The notes under the pieces: model-generated
The model's database searches: none
Seen by the model: the letters and a program-made list of their open reading frames with translations, nothing else
Told to the model about the DNA's origin: nothing
Shown here: positions 7,923 through 17,169 of the stretch, piece after piece
Position numbering within the stretch: the first letter of the stretch is position 1
Layout of the letters: the number at the start of each line of letters is the position of its first letter
Position numbers and translations under genes: made by a program
Source: Candidatus Saccharimonadota bacterium
Lineage (GTDB): Bacteria; Patescibacteriota; Saccharimonadia; Saccharimonadales; UBA4665
Assembly: GCA_003164595.1 (NCBI GenBank)
Contig: PLTT01000015.1
Location: 1-58,188 of the forward strand
Length of the DNA: 58,188 nt
Direction of reading: 5' to 3'

Positions 7923-8456
7923 ATGCCACTAAAGAAAGCTGAAAAAGATCAAATTGTTGCTGACGTTGCCAAGTTATTGGAAGCGTCTAAATTAACGGTT
8001 GTAGCTAGATATAAGGGTACCAACGTCAAGGCCATGCAGACCCTAAGGACTGACTCCAAGACTTCTGGAACCAACATCAAGGTTATTAAGAACCGTTTGT
8101 TTAAAAAGGCAGTTGAGGCGTCATCTAAGTTCAAAGACAGCGATACGAGTGCACTAGAAGGTATGCTCCTATATGCCTTTAACGCTGAAGATGAGGTTGC
8201 ACCGGCTCAAAATTTACACAATTTTGCCAAGACCAACCCCAACATTGAATTTGTTGGCGCTTTTACCGATGACGGACAATTTATAGGTGCTGAAGACGTT
8301 AAACACCTAGCAACCCTACCAAGTAAGGATCAGCTGCGCGGAATATTGGTTGGAACATTTGCAGCACCACTAAGTGGTTTTGTGAACGTTTTGGCAGGAA
8401 ATGTCCGTGGAGTATTAAACGTTTTATCAGCCAGAGCTGAAGCAATTAAAGAATAA
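7923..8456 (+). CDS. rplJ: 50S ribosomal protein L10
   Basis: L10 (uL10) anchors the L7/L12 stalk to the large subunit. The 177 residues show the usual opening (KAEKDQIVADVAKLLEASKLTVVARYKG), the TNIKVIKNRLFKKAVE segment (about 50-65) and a C-terminal helix that binds L12. GAAAGG precedes ATG 7923. It is followed after 18 bases by rplL. The pair is separated from rplK-rplA by 5.3 kb of dTTP and lipid genes, instead of following rplA directly as in most bacteria. Confidence 0.95.
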   Translation: MPLKKAEKDQIVADVAKLLEASKLTVVARYKGTNVKAMQTLRTDSKTSGTNIKVIKNRLFKKAVEASSKFKDSDTSALEGMLLYAFNAEDEVAPAQNLHNFAKTNPNIEFVGAFTDDGQFIGAEDVKHLATLPSKDQLRGILVGTFAAPLSGFVNVLAGNVRGVLNVLSARAEAIKE

Positions 8457-8474
8457 TAACGAAAGGGAATAATT

Positions 8475-8876
8475 ATGAGCGAAGATAAGAAAATCACCAC
8501 ACCAAAGGAATTTGAGAAATTAGTTAGTGAATTAGACAAGTTAAGCGCACTAGAAATTTCTAAGTTCGTTAAGTTTCTAGAAGAATATTGGGGCGTAAGT
8601 GCAGCTGCACCAGCCACTGTAATGGCTGCTGCTCCTGCAGACGCAGCTCCAGCAGCTGATGAGAAGAGCGAATATGACGTTACTCTTAAAGATGCCGGTG
8701 CCCAGAAGGTTGCTGTAATCAAGGCCGTAAAGGACTTAACACAGCTAGGACTAGGTGAAGCCAAGGCATTAGTTGACGGCGCGCCTAAAGTAATTTTGGA
8801 AAAAGCTAAGAAAGAAGATGCTGAAAGTGCCAAGAAGATCCTAGAAGAAGCTGGCGCTACAGTAGAGCTATCTTAA
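8475..8876 (+). CDS. rplL: 50S ribosomal protein L7/L12
   Basis: Multicopy stalk protein that recruits translation GTPases. It has 133 residues: a dimerising N-terminal domain ([22 protein letters not shown]), an alanine/proline-rich hinge (about 40-62) and a C-terminal domain with [27 protein letters not shown] (about 77-103). An ACGAAAGGG site precedes ATG 8475. A weak GGAAA/TTTCC hairpin followed by a T-rich stretch lies about 25 bases downstream (8902-8930) and may end the transcript. rpoB does not follow. Confidence 0.97.
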   Translation: MSEDKKITTPKEFEKLVSELDKLSALEISKFVKFLEEYWGVSAAAPATVMAAAPADAAPAADEKSEYDVTLKDAGAQKVAVIKAVKDLTQLGLGEAKALVDGAPKVILEKAKKEDAESAKKILEEAGATVELS

Positions 8877-8940
8877 TAAAAACGACTACACTAACAATAG
8901 AGGAAACAGCATAGTTTTCCACAGTTTTTAATTGACCTCT

Positions 8941-8969
8941 TTGACTATTCAAACGAAAAATGATAGCTT
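8941..8969 (+). promoter_or_regulatory. possible promoter of the gene at 9015
   Basis: TTGACT (8941-8946) and TAGCTT (8964-8969) are 17 bases apart. The -35 is good and the -10 is weak. The downstream gene has a GAAGGAACGAA ribosome-binding region. Confidence 0.35.
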
Positions 8970-9014
8970 TGAGGTTAGAGTGTATCGAAATAAACACTTA
9001 TGTGAAGGAACGAA

Positions 9015-9524
9015 ATGGCAGAAGTAGCAGATAAACAAATCAAAAGACTAAAAGCCCTAATCCAGGAAGCTGAGACCAATTTGGCTGCAGCTAGCGAATT
9101 GCTGATTAGTTTAGTAGGTGAAGACACTCATGTAGCATCCAGCAACAAAGAAGAAGCGCTTGGTAAGATTATCGAGGGAGTATTTGATGGTCAAAGTATG
9201 GTTGGCTCTGATAGTAAAACCTACCCAGTTCCAGCCAACTACGCCTCAAAGTCTAAACTAGTTCAAGGTGATATCTTGAAACTAACTATCGCTAATGATG
9301 GCGCTTTCCTCTACAAGCAAATTGGTCCTGTAGCCCGTAAGCAAGTAGTTGGAACCCTCAAGCTTGAAAATGGACACTACTTTGTTGAAGTAAAAGACCG
9401 GAATTTCCGCGTACTTCTAGCGAGTGTTACATATTTCAAGGCCAAGCCTGGCGATCAGGTTAGTGTCAACGTACCCGAAGATGACTCCACTACCGAGTGG
9501 GCTGCATTAGAAGCTGCACTATAG
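9015..9524 (+). CDS. conserved CPR-type protein, unknown function
   Basis: The 169 residues have an N-terminal coiled-coil helix (about 5-35). A beta-rich domain follows (about 50-155) with YPVPANYASKSKLVQGD and FLYKQIGPVARKQVVGTL. I recognise this layout from hypothetical proteins of Patescibacteria but know no function. The acidic, aromatic C-terminus (EDDSTTEWAALEAAL) may be a docking tail. The ATG follows GAAGGAACGAA. The 3' end overlaps the convergent UbiB-like gene by 6 bases. Its place after rplL hints at, but does not prove, a translation-related role. Confidence 0.8.
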   Translation: MAEVADKQIKRLKALIQEAETNLAAASELLISLVGEDTHVASSNKEEALGKIIEGVFDGQSMVGSDSKTYPVPANYASKSKLVQGDILKLTIANDGAFLYKQIGPVARKQVVGTLKLENGHYFVEVKDRNFRVLLASVTYFKAKPGDQVSVNVPEDDSTTEWAALEAAL

Positions 9525-11012
9525 AGTCGTTGTTTCCGGAGTAGTTCTTCGGAGTGTTATATATATTTGCCTTAAATCTGAAGCCATAAACGGGTTTCTC
9601 ATTAAAACTTTCTCTAGCCATTCAAAGACAATCTCTTTAGCCTCGGTAGTCGACAAGGTATTCTTTGTTTTAGCGGTGGCTAGGTATGATTGTTGATCCA
9701 TCCATTTACTTATTGATCTGAGAGCTTCAAGCATTTCACTATCAAGTTTAAATAGCAGCATTGTTTGAATGATGGTGTGTATCGCCCTGGCATAGGATTG
9801 ATTTTGTAATGAGCTTTTAAGGGCAAATCGGTTATTGGGGTTTACCAGTCTATTTATGTTAGACAAGGCAAAGACATTGTTACTAAGGTTGGGCTGAGGC
9901 TCGGTTGAGGCTTTTACTCCGAGACTTAGTTCGGCAAATAGTGGGATGATTGGCGGCAAACCAAGAGCTTGCCTGGTTATCTCCAGGGCGCTATATAGCC
10001 TGGGAGCATAAGTCGCGAAGTATACGTCTAGGGCTTCTACCGGAGTCATTTGGCCGTCCATGGCTCGAACCACGGCCCTAAGCAGTTTACGGTAGATCTC
10101 AATATCTACTTTGGCCTCGTCAATCGCCCCGAAATCGACTAGAGCAATGTTGGTTGAACCGATAATCCTAATATTCCCAGGGTGTGGATCGGCATAGACT
10201 AGGCCAACTGTAAAGGGCAGCGATAAAATTAGTCGCATAACATTGTGCAGCGTTCGGGTTTCAGCCCGGTTGAGTGGAGTTTTACGGTAGAGAAGTTCCG
10301 CTAGAGATATGCCCCCGAGTCTGTCTTGGACGATGATTTTGGAAGTTGACAGATCGACGTAGGTTTTAGGAATAATGACATTATTGTGATGTTTGGAGAT
10401 TCGCTGCCTCATTAGCTCGGCCATCCTGGCCTCCCGTATATAATCTACTTCTGCTAGGGTTATTCTGGAAAAATCTGACGAAATAGTTGAAATATCGACG
10501 TCTATATTGGTAATTAGCGGCTGAGCTAGGCGCGCAAAGAATTTTAAAAGCCACATATCAGTTTGGATTGATGTTAGGATTGATTGACGCTGAACTTTAA
10601 CGATTATCGGCTGGAAAGAATCTAGTACCCCATAGTAGACCTGGGCAAATGTCCCGCTAGCGATAACTGTAGAATTGATAGTAATTCTTTCGGAATTACC
10701 TCCAAGTTCTTCGGCTACAATCCTTTCGGCGTCAAGAGTTTCTGTTGGAACGTTCTCAAAGAAATCAACGTGACTGCGCTCAACCCAGGATTGAACTTCC
10801 GGTACGGCCAGTAATACGCCTTGGAGAAATTTAGTATAAACTCCGCCGGCATTAAACATAAAATCGCAAAGTTTATCATAGGTTTTCTGTCGCTTTTGGG
10901 TATGGCTGGTTAGGCTAAGGGTCAGAAGTAATCTGGAAAGAGAAATAGCTCGCTTGAGTATATAAGACAGTTTTTTCCGTCTAGTCCACGCGGAGCTATT
11001 GTGTTTCGACAT
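9519..11012 (-). CDS. ABC1/AarF/UbiB-family atypical kinase
   Basis: Member of the ADCK/UbiB group, which assist quinone or other isoprenoid-lipid metabolism through an atypical kinase or ATPase fold. The 497-residue reading (from ATG 11012) shows a KxGQ-like segment replaced by GGVYTKFLQG (about 53-62), the ATP-binding lysine in VKVQR (about 138), the catalytic DPHPGN (from D275) and the metal-binding VDFG. No quinone-synthesis genes occur in the window, so the substrate is unknown. TATAAT ends 8 bases before the ATG, in leaderless geometry. Confidence 0.85.
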   Translation of the reverse strand: MSKHNSSAWTRRKKLSYILKRAISLSRLLLTLSLTSHTQKRQKTYDKLCDFMFNAGGVYTKFLQGVLLAVPEVQSWVERSHVDFFENVPTETLDAERIVAEELGGNSERITINSTVIASGTFAQVYYGVLDSFQPIIVKVQRQSILTSIQTDMWLLKFFARLAQPLITNIDVDISTISSDFSRITLAEVDYIREARMAELMRQRISKHHNNVIIPKTYVDLSTSKIIVQDRLGGISLAELLYRKTPLNRAETRTLHNVMRLILSLPFTVGLVYADPHPGNIRIIGSTNIALVDFGAIDEAKVDIEIYRKLLRAVVRAMDGQMTPVEALDVYFATYAPRLYSALEITRQALGLPPIIPLFAELSLGVKASTEPQPNLSNNVFALSNINRLVNPNNRFALKSSLQNQSYARAIHTIIQTMLLFKLDSEMLEALRSISKWMDQQSYLATAKTKNTLSTTEAKEIVFEWLEKVLMRNPFMASDLRQIYITLRRTTPETTTL

Positions 11013-11020
11013 CAATTATT

Positions 11021-11095
11021 ATTATATACTCTGTTACTCCAGTGTAAAGCATGTTAGTTTATACAACGTTACTAGCGGCTAATATCAGGTATAAT
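11021..11095. promoter_or_regulatory. divergent leaderless promoters of the UbiB-like gene and dnaX
   Basis: On the minus strand TATAAT (11026-11021) ends 8 bases before the ATG at 11012. On the plus strand TATAAT (11090-11095) ends 8 bases before the dnaX ATG at 11104. Neither gene has a Shine-Dalgarno sequence, so both mRNAs probably start at or within two bases of the start codon. Confidence 0.6.
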
Positions 11096-11103
11096 AGAAT
11101 GTA

Positions 11104-12582
11104 ATGGGGCAAGCTTTATACCGAAAGTATCGTTCGAAGTCTCTTGACGAGATTGTTGGCCAAGAGCATATTACTGATTCTTTGAAGCACGCCCTAGCTA
11201 GCAATAACATCTCTCACGCCTATTTATTCACCGGGCCTAGAGGCGTAGGCAAGACATCGGTTGCTAGAATACTGGCCTATGCCGTTAACAATATTCCCTA
11301 CGCCGATGAAAGCGAGCAGCAACTGGATATTATTGAGATCGATGCCGCTTCTCACAGACGCATAGATGAGATAAGGGATATCCGTGAAAAAGTAAATATT
11401 ACTCCTAGTAGCCTTAAGTACAAGGTGTACATTATCGACGAAGTCCACATGCTAACTAAGGAAGCTTTTAACGCTTTGCTCAAAACACTTGAGGAGCCGC
11501 CAGCCCACGTCATCTTTATTCTAGCGACTACTGAACTTAATAAAGTTCCCGAAACGATTATCAGCCGAACGCAGCGTTACAATTTTAGACCGGTACCCAA
11601 AGGCAAGGTTATCGAGCATTTAAAGACTATTGCCAAAGCCGAGAAGATCGAGATTGACGATGAGGCTCTTGAGCTGATTGCGGTTCATGGCAAAGGTAGT
11701 TTTAGGGATAGCATTAGTCTACTTGATCAAATTCGTAATCAGGAAGAGAAAATTACTGTCGACAGTGTGCTTGATACAATCGGACTAGCTCCACTGCAGG
11801 TCATTGATTCGGTCAAAGACGCAGTTGTTAGCGGCGATAAGCTAAAACTCCTACGCATACTAGCTGACATTGACAACAACGGCTATGATCCTTCGATTAT
11901 TGCCAGTCAACTGGCCCAGAGTATTCGTAGTACTATATTTGAAGACCACAACCTTATGGCTGAAAAGCAGGATCTAGCATTGCTTGGAGGGCTTCTTGAT
12001 GTGCCGGTTTCGTCTAACCCTGGTGTTGCTTTGGAACTTACGCTTCTAAGTAATCTAAATTCCAAGTCAGCTCCGGTTATTGCTAAGACTGAAAAAGTCA
12101 CGACTGCTACCGAAGTGGTCGCCCCAGTTACCAAAGAAACAGAAGCTCCCAAAGTAAAAGATGAGCCTAAGGTCGTTGAAGAGATAGTCGAAGTTGAGGT
12201 GGAGGCCGAAACAAAGCTCCCCGAGCCCGAGCACAACCCCATTGAATATGCTCCAGATGAAGCCTGGCACGCCGTGCTCGACATTATTCGCCCGACTCAT
12301 AACACACTCTATAGTATTTTGCGGGTCGCCAAACCGGTTTGGGAAGAAGATAAAATAACCATCGGCTTTCAATTCCCGTTTCATCAGAAGAAAATGATTG
12401 AAACTGGCAATAATGAAATCGTGTCACAGGCTATCAAGGACGTCATTCATAAAAGGCTAACAATCGTCTGCGTGGTCGATGACAGCATCGTCTCGGCGCC
12501 GAAAGAGGAAGATGTCCAGGACGAGTCGCCAATAGATAACATAAGCAATATTTTTGGCGGCGCCGAGCTGCTAGAATCATAA
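11104..12582 (+). CDS. dnaX: DNA polymerase III subunit gamma/tau, zinc module absent
   Basis: Clamp-loader ATPase. The 492 residues contain Walker A GPRGVGKT (44-51), Walker B YIIDEVH (109-115) and sensor ATTE (141-144). The four-cysteine zinc module that normally sits between ARILAKALNC and the EIDAAS motif is missing. Here ARILAYAVNN (55-64) leads almost directly to IIEIDAASH (76-84), and no cysteine lies in that stretch. The later SRC motif reads SRT. The C-terminal third (about 335-400) is a proline/glutamate/valine-rich linker, followed by a short tau-like domain. No second, gamma-length product was looked for. It heads the forward housekeeping run. Confidence 0.94.
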   Translation: MGQALYRKYRSKSLDEIVGQEHITDSLKHALASNNISHAYLFTGPRGVGKTSVARILAYAVNNIPYADESEQQLDIIEIDAASHRRIDEIRDIREKVNITPSSLKYKVYIIDEVHMLTKEAFNALLKTLEEPPAHVIFILATTELNKVPETIISRTQRYNFRPVPKGKVIEHLKTIAKAEKIEIDDEALELIAVHGKGSFRDSISLLDQIRNQEEKITVDSVLDTIGLAPLQVIDSVKDAVVSGDKLKLLRILADIDNNGYDPSIIASQLAQSIRSTIFEDHNLMAEKQDLALLGGLLDVPVSSNPGVALELTLLSNLNSKSAPVIAKTEKVTTATEVVAPVTKETEAPKVKDEPKVVEEIVEVEVEAETKLPEPEHNPIEYAPDEAWHAVLDIIRPTHNTLYSILRVAKPVWEEDKITIGFQFPFHQKKMIETGNNEIVSQAIKDVIHKRLTIVCVVDDSIVSAPKEEDVQDESPIDNISNIFGGAELLES

Positions 12583-12591
12583 GGAAACGAT

Positions 12592-13953
12592 ATGGACGGC
12601 AAAACTAGAACCGAATTACCACAGAACCTAGATGCAGAAGCAAGTTTGCTTGGCGCAGTATTGATTGACGGTGATGTAATTATTAAGATTGCTGACATTA
12701 TCTCGGCTGATGACTTTTTTGACACCAGGCACCGTCGCATATATGAGGCGATAACCGAACTATATCAGGATCATAGCCCGATTGATGTGTTGACTCTGTC
12801 AGACCGTCTTAAATCCAACGATAACCTAGATCTGGTTGGCGGGGCCAGTTATCTTACCGAGCTAACCAATTTCGTGCCAACCGCTTCACATGTTGAACAG
12901 TATGCCGAGATTGTCGCCCAAAAGGCCTTACGACGCCGTTTAATCGCTGTTTCGCAGGATATGGCAGAACTTGGCTTTGATGAGACAAAAGGTCTTCACG
13001 ACCTTATAGATGATGCTGAAACCAAGTTATTTGAAGTCAGCAATCGTCACGTTAAGCAATCAGTTGTCAGTCTGGAGACCATTTTAGCTGAGAGTTTTGA
13101 TAGGCTTGATGAATTACACAAAGATAAGAACAAGATGCGCGGCGTCCCAACCGGCTATAAAGATCTTGATGGCATATTGGCCGGTCTGCAACGATCTGAT
13201 TTATTTATCTTGGCTGCGCGCCCAAGTATGGGCAAAACTGCTTTGGCTCTTAACCTAGCTCATAATATCGCCGTTCAGTCCAAGCAACCTGTCTTGATTT
13301 TCAGCCTGGAAATGAGTAAAGAACAGCTGGTTGATCGTTTACTGGCTATTGAATCTGGGGTTGATGCCTGGGCTCTTAGAACCGGTAACCTAACAGATAA
13401 CGACTTTGAAAAATTAAGCCACGCCATGGGAACCTTAAGTGAAGCCCCAATCTATATTGATGACACGCCAAGCATTACGATCAATGATCTGCGTACCAAA
13501 GCCCGACGTGAGGCTCATCAACGAGACTTGGGTCTAATTATTGTCGACTACCTTCAGCTGATGAGCAGCGGCGGCCGTTATGGATCGGAGTCCAACCGCG
13601 TACAGGAAGTATCGGAAATCTCCAGAGGGCTTAAATCAATCGCTAGAGAGTTAAATTTGCCGGTTCTCGCTGCCAGTCAGCTATCTAGGTCTGTTGAATC
13701 TCGGAGCCCACAAATTCCGCAGCTTGCTGACCTGCGTGAATCGGGTTCAATCGAGCAAGATGCCGACGTTGTGGCCTTTATTTACCGAGAAGACTACTAC
13801 AATCCGGAATCTGACCGCAAAAACATCACCGATATTTTCATTAAGAAGCATCGAAACGGGCCAACCGGCAGCGTCGAGCTATTCTTCGATAGAGACAAAC
13901 AGCGATTTCGTTCGCTGGATACTAAGCATAAAAGTAGTGCTCCTCAGGAGTAG
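12592..13953 (+). CDS. dnaB: replicative DNA helicase DnaB
   Basis: Hexameric 5'-3' helicase that unwinds the fork and recruits primase. The 453 residues have the N-terminal primase-binding domain (about 10-110), a linker, and a RecA-like ATPase. The ATPase carries Walker A ARPSMGKTAL (near 207), the FSLEMS motif, Walker B LIIVDYLQLM and an arginine-finger region with SRSVESR. No intein is present. AAGGAAACG precedes the ATG. The gap from dnaX is 9 bases, so the clamp loader and helicase are co-transcribed. Confidence 0.97.
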   Translation: MDGKTRTELPQNLDAEASLLGAVLIDGDVIIKIADIISADDFFDTRHRRIYEAITELYQDHSPIDVLTLSDRLKSNDNLDLVGGASYLTELTNFVPTASHVEQYAEIVAQKALRRRLIAVSQDMAELGFDETKGLHDLIDDAETKLFEVSNRHVKQSVVSLETILAESFDRLDELHKDKNKMRGVPTGYKDLDGILAGLQRSDLFILAARPSMGKTALALNLAHNIAVQSKQPVLIFSLEMSKEQLVDRLLAIESGVDAWALRTGNLTDNDFEKLSHAMGTLSEAPIYIDDTPSITINDLRTKARREAHQRDLGLIIVDYLQLMSSGGRYGSESNRVQEVSEISRGLKSIARELNLPVLAASQLSRSVESRSPQIPQLADLRESGSIEQDADVVAFIYREDYYNPESDRKNITDIFIKKHRNGPTGSVELFFDRDKQRFRSLDTKHKSSAPQE

Positions 13954-14005
13954 ATTATAGCCTTCTTTAGGGGCTATCTAGGGTGGTATACTAATTGCAA
14001 CGCTT

Positions 14006-15238
14006 ATGAATAAGATCTGGTATTTTTTTACAGGTTATTGGGATGAAATAATTATTAGTCTTGGGGCAATAGTTGTCTTTGGTCTGCTGCTTATATTCAA
14101 TCTCTCCAAACAGCCGCATTTACTATCCGGCGCAGAAGTGAACTCGGTCACTGCTGCTCACAATCTCGACTTTAGCAATTTGCATCCGATAAACCTGCTA
14201 TATAACTTACCGCTACATTTTGCCCTCAGGCTACATAGTAGTACCGGCAGTTTACGGGTAGTATCGGTGATATACGGCTTGGCGTTGCTGATATTGCTCT
14301 ACGCCGTGCTTTCCTATTGGTTTAATGGCATGGCTTCAGCTGCAGGTGTGGCTTTGCTGGCAACATCCAGCTGGTTTTTGAATCTGGCCAGAGTTGGTAC
14401 GCCGGACATTTTATTCGCCTTTGGCTCGGTTGTTTTAATAGCCAGTTGCATGCTATTTCTGCATACCCGGCTGCGGAATACGACTTTTATACTATTCTTA
14501 GGCTGTCTCGCAGCACTGGTCTATATTCCTGGCTTTGTCTGGCTGGTCGTTGGTGTGTTGCTATGGAGTCGGAAGAAAATTTTCATTTGTTTCAAACGGG
14601 TGAGCAATTACGAGAAAGTTATTGGGCTGCTGTTTGGCTTGGCGATACTGCTGCCGCTTGTCTGGTCATTATCTCTTCACCCTGATCTGCTTAAACCATT
14701 TCTTGGTTTACCCAATAGCTTCGATAAGCCACTAAACCTAGTAAAGAATCTATACAACATTCCGCTGACGATATTTTTCCGCTCGACGGCTAACCCTCAG
14801 TATTGGCTGGGTAATTTACCGCTACTCGATGTTGTTGAAACGGTTTTATTTATTTTCGGAGTCTATAGAATCGTTAAAAACCATAAAAAAGCTGAGCCAA
14901 GGAATGTCTTCCTGTACGGCATACTAGCCTGTGTCATATTGGTGGCCCTCGGCGGCCCGGTATCCATCGCCATTTTGTTGCCGGTTGTCTTCATTATTAT
15001 TCTCCAAGGGCTGCTGTACCTCTGGGGACTATGGATTTCGGTCTTTCCAAAAAACCCAATTGCCATGATCCTAGGGCTGACACTTGTAGCCATGGTTCTG
15101 GGTGTTAGCTGTAATTATCAGCTGCGCCGTTACTTTGTTGCTTGGCAAGGTTCGCCGACAACCAGCCAAGTTTTCTCCCATAGTTTCCCTCATTTTGATA
15201 CAATAACTACATCTAAAGAAGGAGTTTTAGTAAGATGA
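14006..15238 (+). CDS. polytopic membrane protein, probable GT-C glycosyltransferase
   Basis: The 410 residues have about ten transmembrane helices. A hydrophilic first loop after helix 1 (LLSGAEVNSVTAAHNLDF, about 45-62) is the position where ArnT/PMT-family transferases keep an acidic catalytic residue (E49 here). These enzymes move sugars from polyprenyl-phosphate carriers outside the membrane. A further large external loop lies around 235-275. The family call rests on topology and is tentative. TATACT (13987-13992) lies upstream. The stop overlaps the ybaB start (ATGA), so ybaB is coupled to it. Confidence 0.6.
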   Translation: MNKIWYFFTGYWDEIIISLGAIVVFGLLLIFNLSKQPHLLSGAEVNSVTAAHNLDFSNLHPINLLYNLPLHFALRLHSSTGSLRVVSVIYGLALLILLYAVLSYWFNGMASAAGVALLATSSWFLNLARVGTPDILFAFGSVVLIASCMLFLHTRLRNTTFILFLGCLAALVYIPGFVWLVVGVLLWSRKKIFICFKRVSNYEKVIGLLFGLAILLPLVWSLSLHPDLLKPFLGLPNSFDKPLNLVKNLYNIPLTIFFRSTANPQYWLGNLPLLDVVETVLFIFGVYRIVKNHKKAEPRNVFLYGILACVILVALGGPVSIAILLPVVFIIILQGLLYLWGLWISVFPKNPIAMILGLTLVAMVLGVSCNYQLRRYFVAWQGSPTTSQVFSHSFPHFDTITTSKEGVLVR

Positions 15239-15528
15239 GCCGATTAGACCAAGCCAAGATGCTAATGAAAGTTAAGAAGATTCAGAAGGAACTGCAAAAC
15301 CATATCATTGAAGTTGAGAAAGGTGACGGTGCCGTTAAGGTTGAGATCAACGGAGAGCAGAAGATCAAGAAGATCCACATTGACCCGGAGTATGTTGACC
15401 TTGAAGACATAGGCCAGTTAGAACGCTGGGTGGAAGACGCTGTCAAAGAAGCTGTTGCAGAGAGTCAGAAGATGGCCGCTGAGAAAATGCAGCCAATGAT
15501 GGGCGCGCTTGGCGACTTGGGTCTCTAG
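15235..15528 (+). CDS. ybaB: YbaB/EbfC nucleoid-associated protein
   Basis: Small dimeric DNA-binding protein of the YbaB/EbfC family, typically encoded between dnaX and recR. The 97 residues have an N-terminal basic helix (QAKMLMKVKKIQKEL), a central beta-hairpin (VKVEINGEQKIKKIHIDPE) and a C-terminal helix ending MQPMMGALGDLGL. An AAGGAG site (15219-15224) lies 10 bases before ATG 15235, which overlaps the stop of the preceding gene by 4 bases. recR follows after 34 bases, matching the usual dnaX-ybaB-recR association with two genes inserted. Confidence 0.92.
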   Translation: MSRLDQAKMLMKVKKIQKELQNHIIEVEKGDGAVKVEINGEQKIKKIHIDPEYVDLEDIGQLERWVEDAVKEAVAESQKMAAEKMQPMMGALGDLGL

Positions 15529-15562
15529 TAACTGATAATAACCAAAGAAATAAATATACTTC

Positions 15563-16168
15563 ATGCAAATTTTGCCACCAGCCTTAAGTGAACTTATTGA
15601 AGCACTGGGTAAACTCCCGGGTGTTGGGCCACGTAGTGCTGAGCGTTATGCCTATTCAATTTTAAAGAATAATCCAGAGCAGGCTCGGGTGTTAGCCAAA
15701 ACAGTAGCCAATCTACACAGCAGTATTACATACTGCCAAAAAACCTTTGCCCTAATCCCGGCTGGCAAACAATATTCAGATCTCTACACCGACCCAAGGC
15801 GAGATAAGACGATCGTGGCCGTTGTCGCCGAGCCTTTCGATATTATGGCCCTGGAAAAAACTGGTCACTTTTCCGGTACTTACCACGTACTAGGCGGACT
15901 GGTTTCGCCAATTGATGGCATTGACCCAGATAAACTGCATATTGCTGAACTAGTAAGCCGCATCGACGACGATAAGGTGCAGGAAATTATTCTAGCTACC
16001 AATGCTAGCGTAGAGGGCGAATCCACGGCCCTGTATATTCAGCAACAAATAGGGAAGCGCAAAGTTAAAATTACCAGACTGGCCCGTGGCTTACCGATTG
16101 GCGTTGATCTTGAATACGCCGATCAAATAACTCTAAGCAGGGCTTTGGAAGGTCGCACGGCATTATGA
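15563..16168 (+). CDS. recR: recombination mediator RecR without zinc-finger cysteines
   Basis: RecR works with RecO (and RecF) to load RecA on gapped DNA. The 201 residues contain the helix-hairpin-helix (LGKLPGVGPRSAERYAYSIL, about 15-34), a Toprim domain (about 82-175) with VAEPFDIMALEKTG, and the C-terminal RGLPIGVDLEYAD (about 175-188) that is typical of RecR. The normal four-cysteine zinc finger (residues 55-80) keeps only Cys58. The other positions read Lys or Tyr, although the PRRD that follows the finger is intact. The last 4 bases overlap the DHH gene. Confidence 0.93.
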   Translation: MQILPPALSELIEALGKLPGVGPRSAERYAYSILKNNPEQARVLAKTVANLHSSITYCQKTFALIPAGKQYSDLYTDPRRDKTIVAVVAEPFDIMALEKTGHFSGTYHVLGGLVSPIDGIDPDKLHIAELVSRIDDDKVQEIILATNASVEGESTALYIQQQIGKRKVKITRLARGLPIGVDLEYADQITLSRALEGRTAL

Positions 16169-17160
16169 AGCCCGAATATGACAAGATAGCCAGTATTATT
16201 AACGAGGCCAAGACAATTGTAATATTGCAAGCTGATAATCCTGATGCCGATAGTCTCGGCAGTGCGCTTGCTTTGGAACAAATTCTTCATGATATGGGTA
16301 AGGACCCGCTTCTATACTGTGCTATCGATATGCCTTCCTACCTTCGCTATTTATCAGGCTGGGATAGAGTATCAAGTAGTTTGCCCAGTCACTTTGACGC
16401 ATCGATCATAGTTGACTGCTCAACTCCAGTACTACTGGAGCGACTATTTTCTAGTGGTCGCCAACAACAGCTTATTTCTAAACCGTGTATCGTGCTTGAT
16501 CATCACGGTTCTGTTGCTGAGCCAATCAGCTTCGCTAGCATTGTATTAAATGATGTAGGCGCTTCCTCAACAGGTGAGCTTATCTATTCGCTGTGTCAGG
16601 CGAAGAACTGGCAGATGTCGGTCGGCGCTCTCGGCTTCTTAATGACTGCCATTCTGGGTGACACTCAAGGATTAAGTAATAGCCTAACCGTAGCCAATAC
16701 TTATAGGGTGCTGGCTGATATGATTGATGCCGGCGTTGATCGACCTTCAATAGAAGAAGCCCGGCGTAAAGCTTCGAAAATGCCCGAAGTAATTCTAAGG
16801 TATAAAGCCAGATTAATTGAGCGTAGTGAGTTTTATATTGATGGCAGACTTGCAGTTGTAACCATTCCACAGAATGAGATTAACGAATTTAGCCCTCTAT
16901 ATAATCCAGGGCCACTAATCCAAAACGATTTACTGATGACCGAGAACGTTGGAATCTCGGTAGTTATCAAGTCCTATGATGGTGGCCGAATAACGGCGGC
17001 GATTCGAGGCAATGCCCCTAACACTGTCTGCGACAAGTTGGCTGAACATTTTGGTGGCGGCGGGCACAAACTCTCTTCCGGCTTTAAAGTCCAAGACGGA
17101 CGCTCTTTGCAGCAAGTAAAAAGCGAATGTATTAAGATTGCCACGGAGCTACTAGCTTAG
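16165..17160 (+). CDS. DHH/DHHA1 phosphoesterase (NrnA-like)
   Basis: Probably degrades oligoribonucleotides (nanoRNase), pAp or cyclic-dinucleotide products. The 331 residues show the N-terminal DNPDADSLGSALAL motif (24-37), a central metal-binding LDHHG (about 112-116) and a C-terminal DHHA1 domain with GGGGHKLSSGF (about 297-307). The length matches stand-alone NrnA rather than RecJ or a membrane-bound GdpP. It is translationally coupled to recR (ATGA overlap) and its stop codon lies inside the -10-like box of cysS. Confidence 0.87.
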   Translation: MKPEYDKIASIINEAKTIVILQADNPDADSLGSALALEQILHDMGKDPLLYCAIDMPSYLRYLSGWDRVSSSLPSHFDASIIVDCSTPVLLERLFSSGRQQQLISKPCIVLDHHGSVAEPISFASIVLNDVGASSTGELIYSLCQAKNWQMSVGALGFLMTAILGDTQGLSNSLTVANTYRVLADMIDAGVDRPSIEEARRKASKMPEVILRYKARLIERSEFYIDGRLAVVTIPQNEINEFSPLYNPGPLIQNDLLMTENVGISVVIKSYDGGRITAAIRGNAPNTVCDKLAEHFGGGGHKLSSGFKVQDGRSLQQVKSECIKIATELLA

Positions 17161-17169
17161 AATATAACT

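Noticed and set aside
9519-11012. Assignment of the ABC1 kinase to ubiquinone synthesis (ubiB)
   Set aside because: The family is clear but no quinone-pathway gene is present nearby, so a specific gene symbol would be unsupported.
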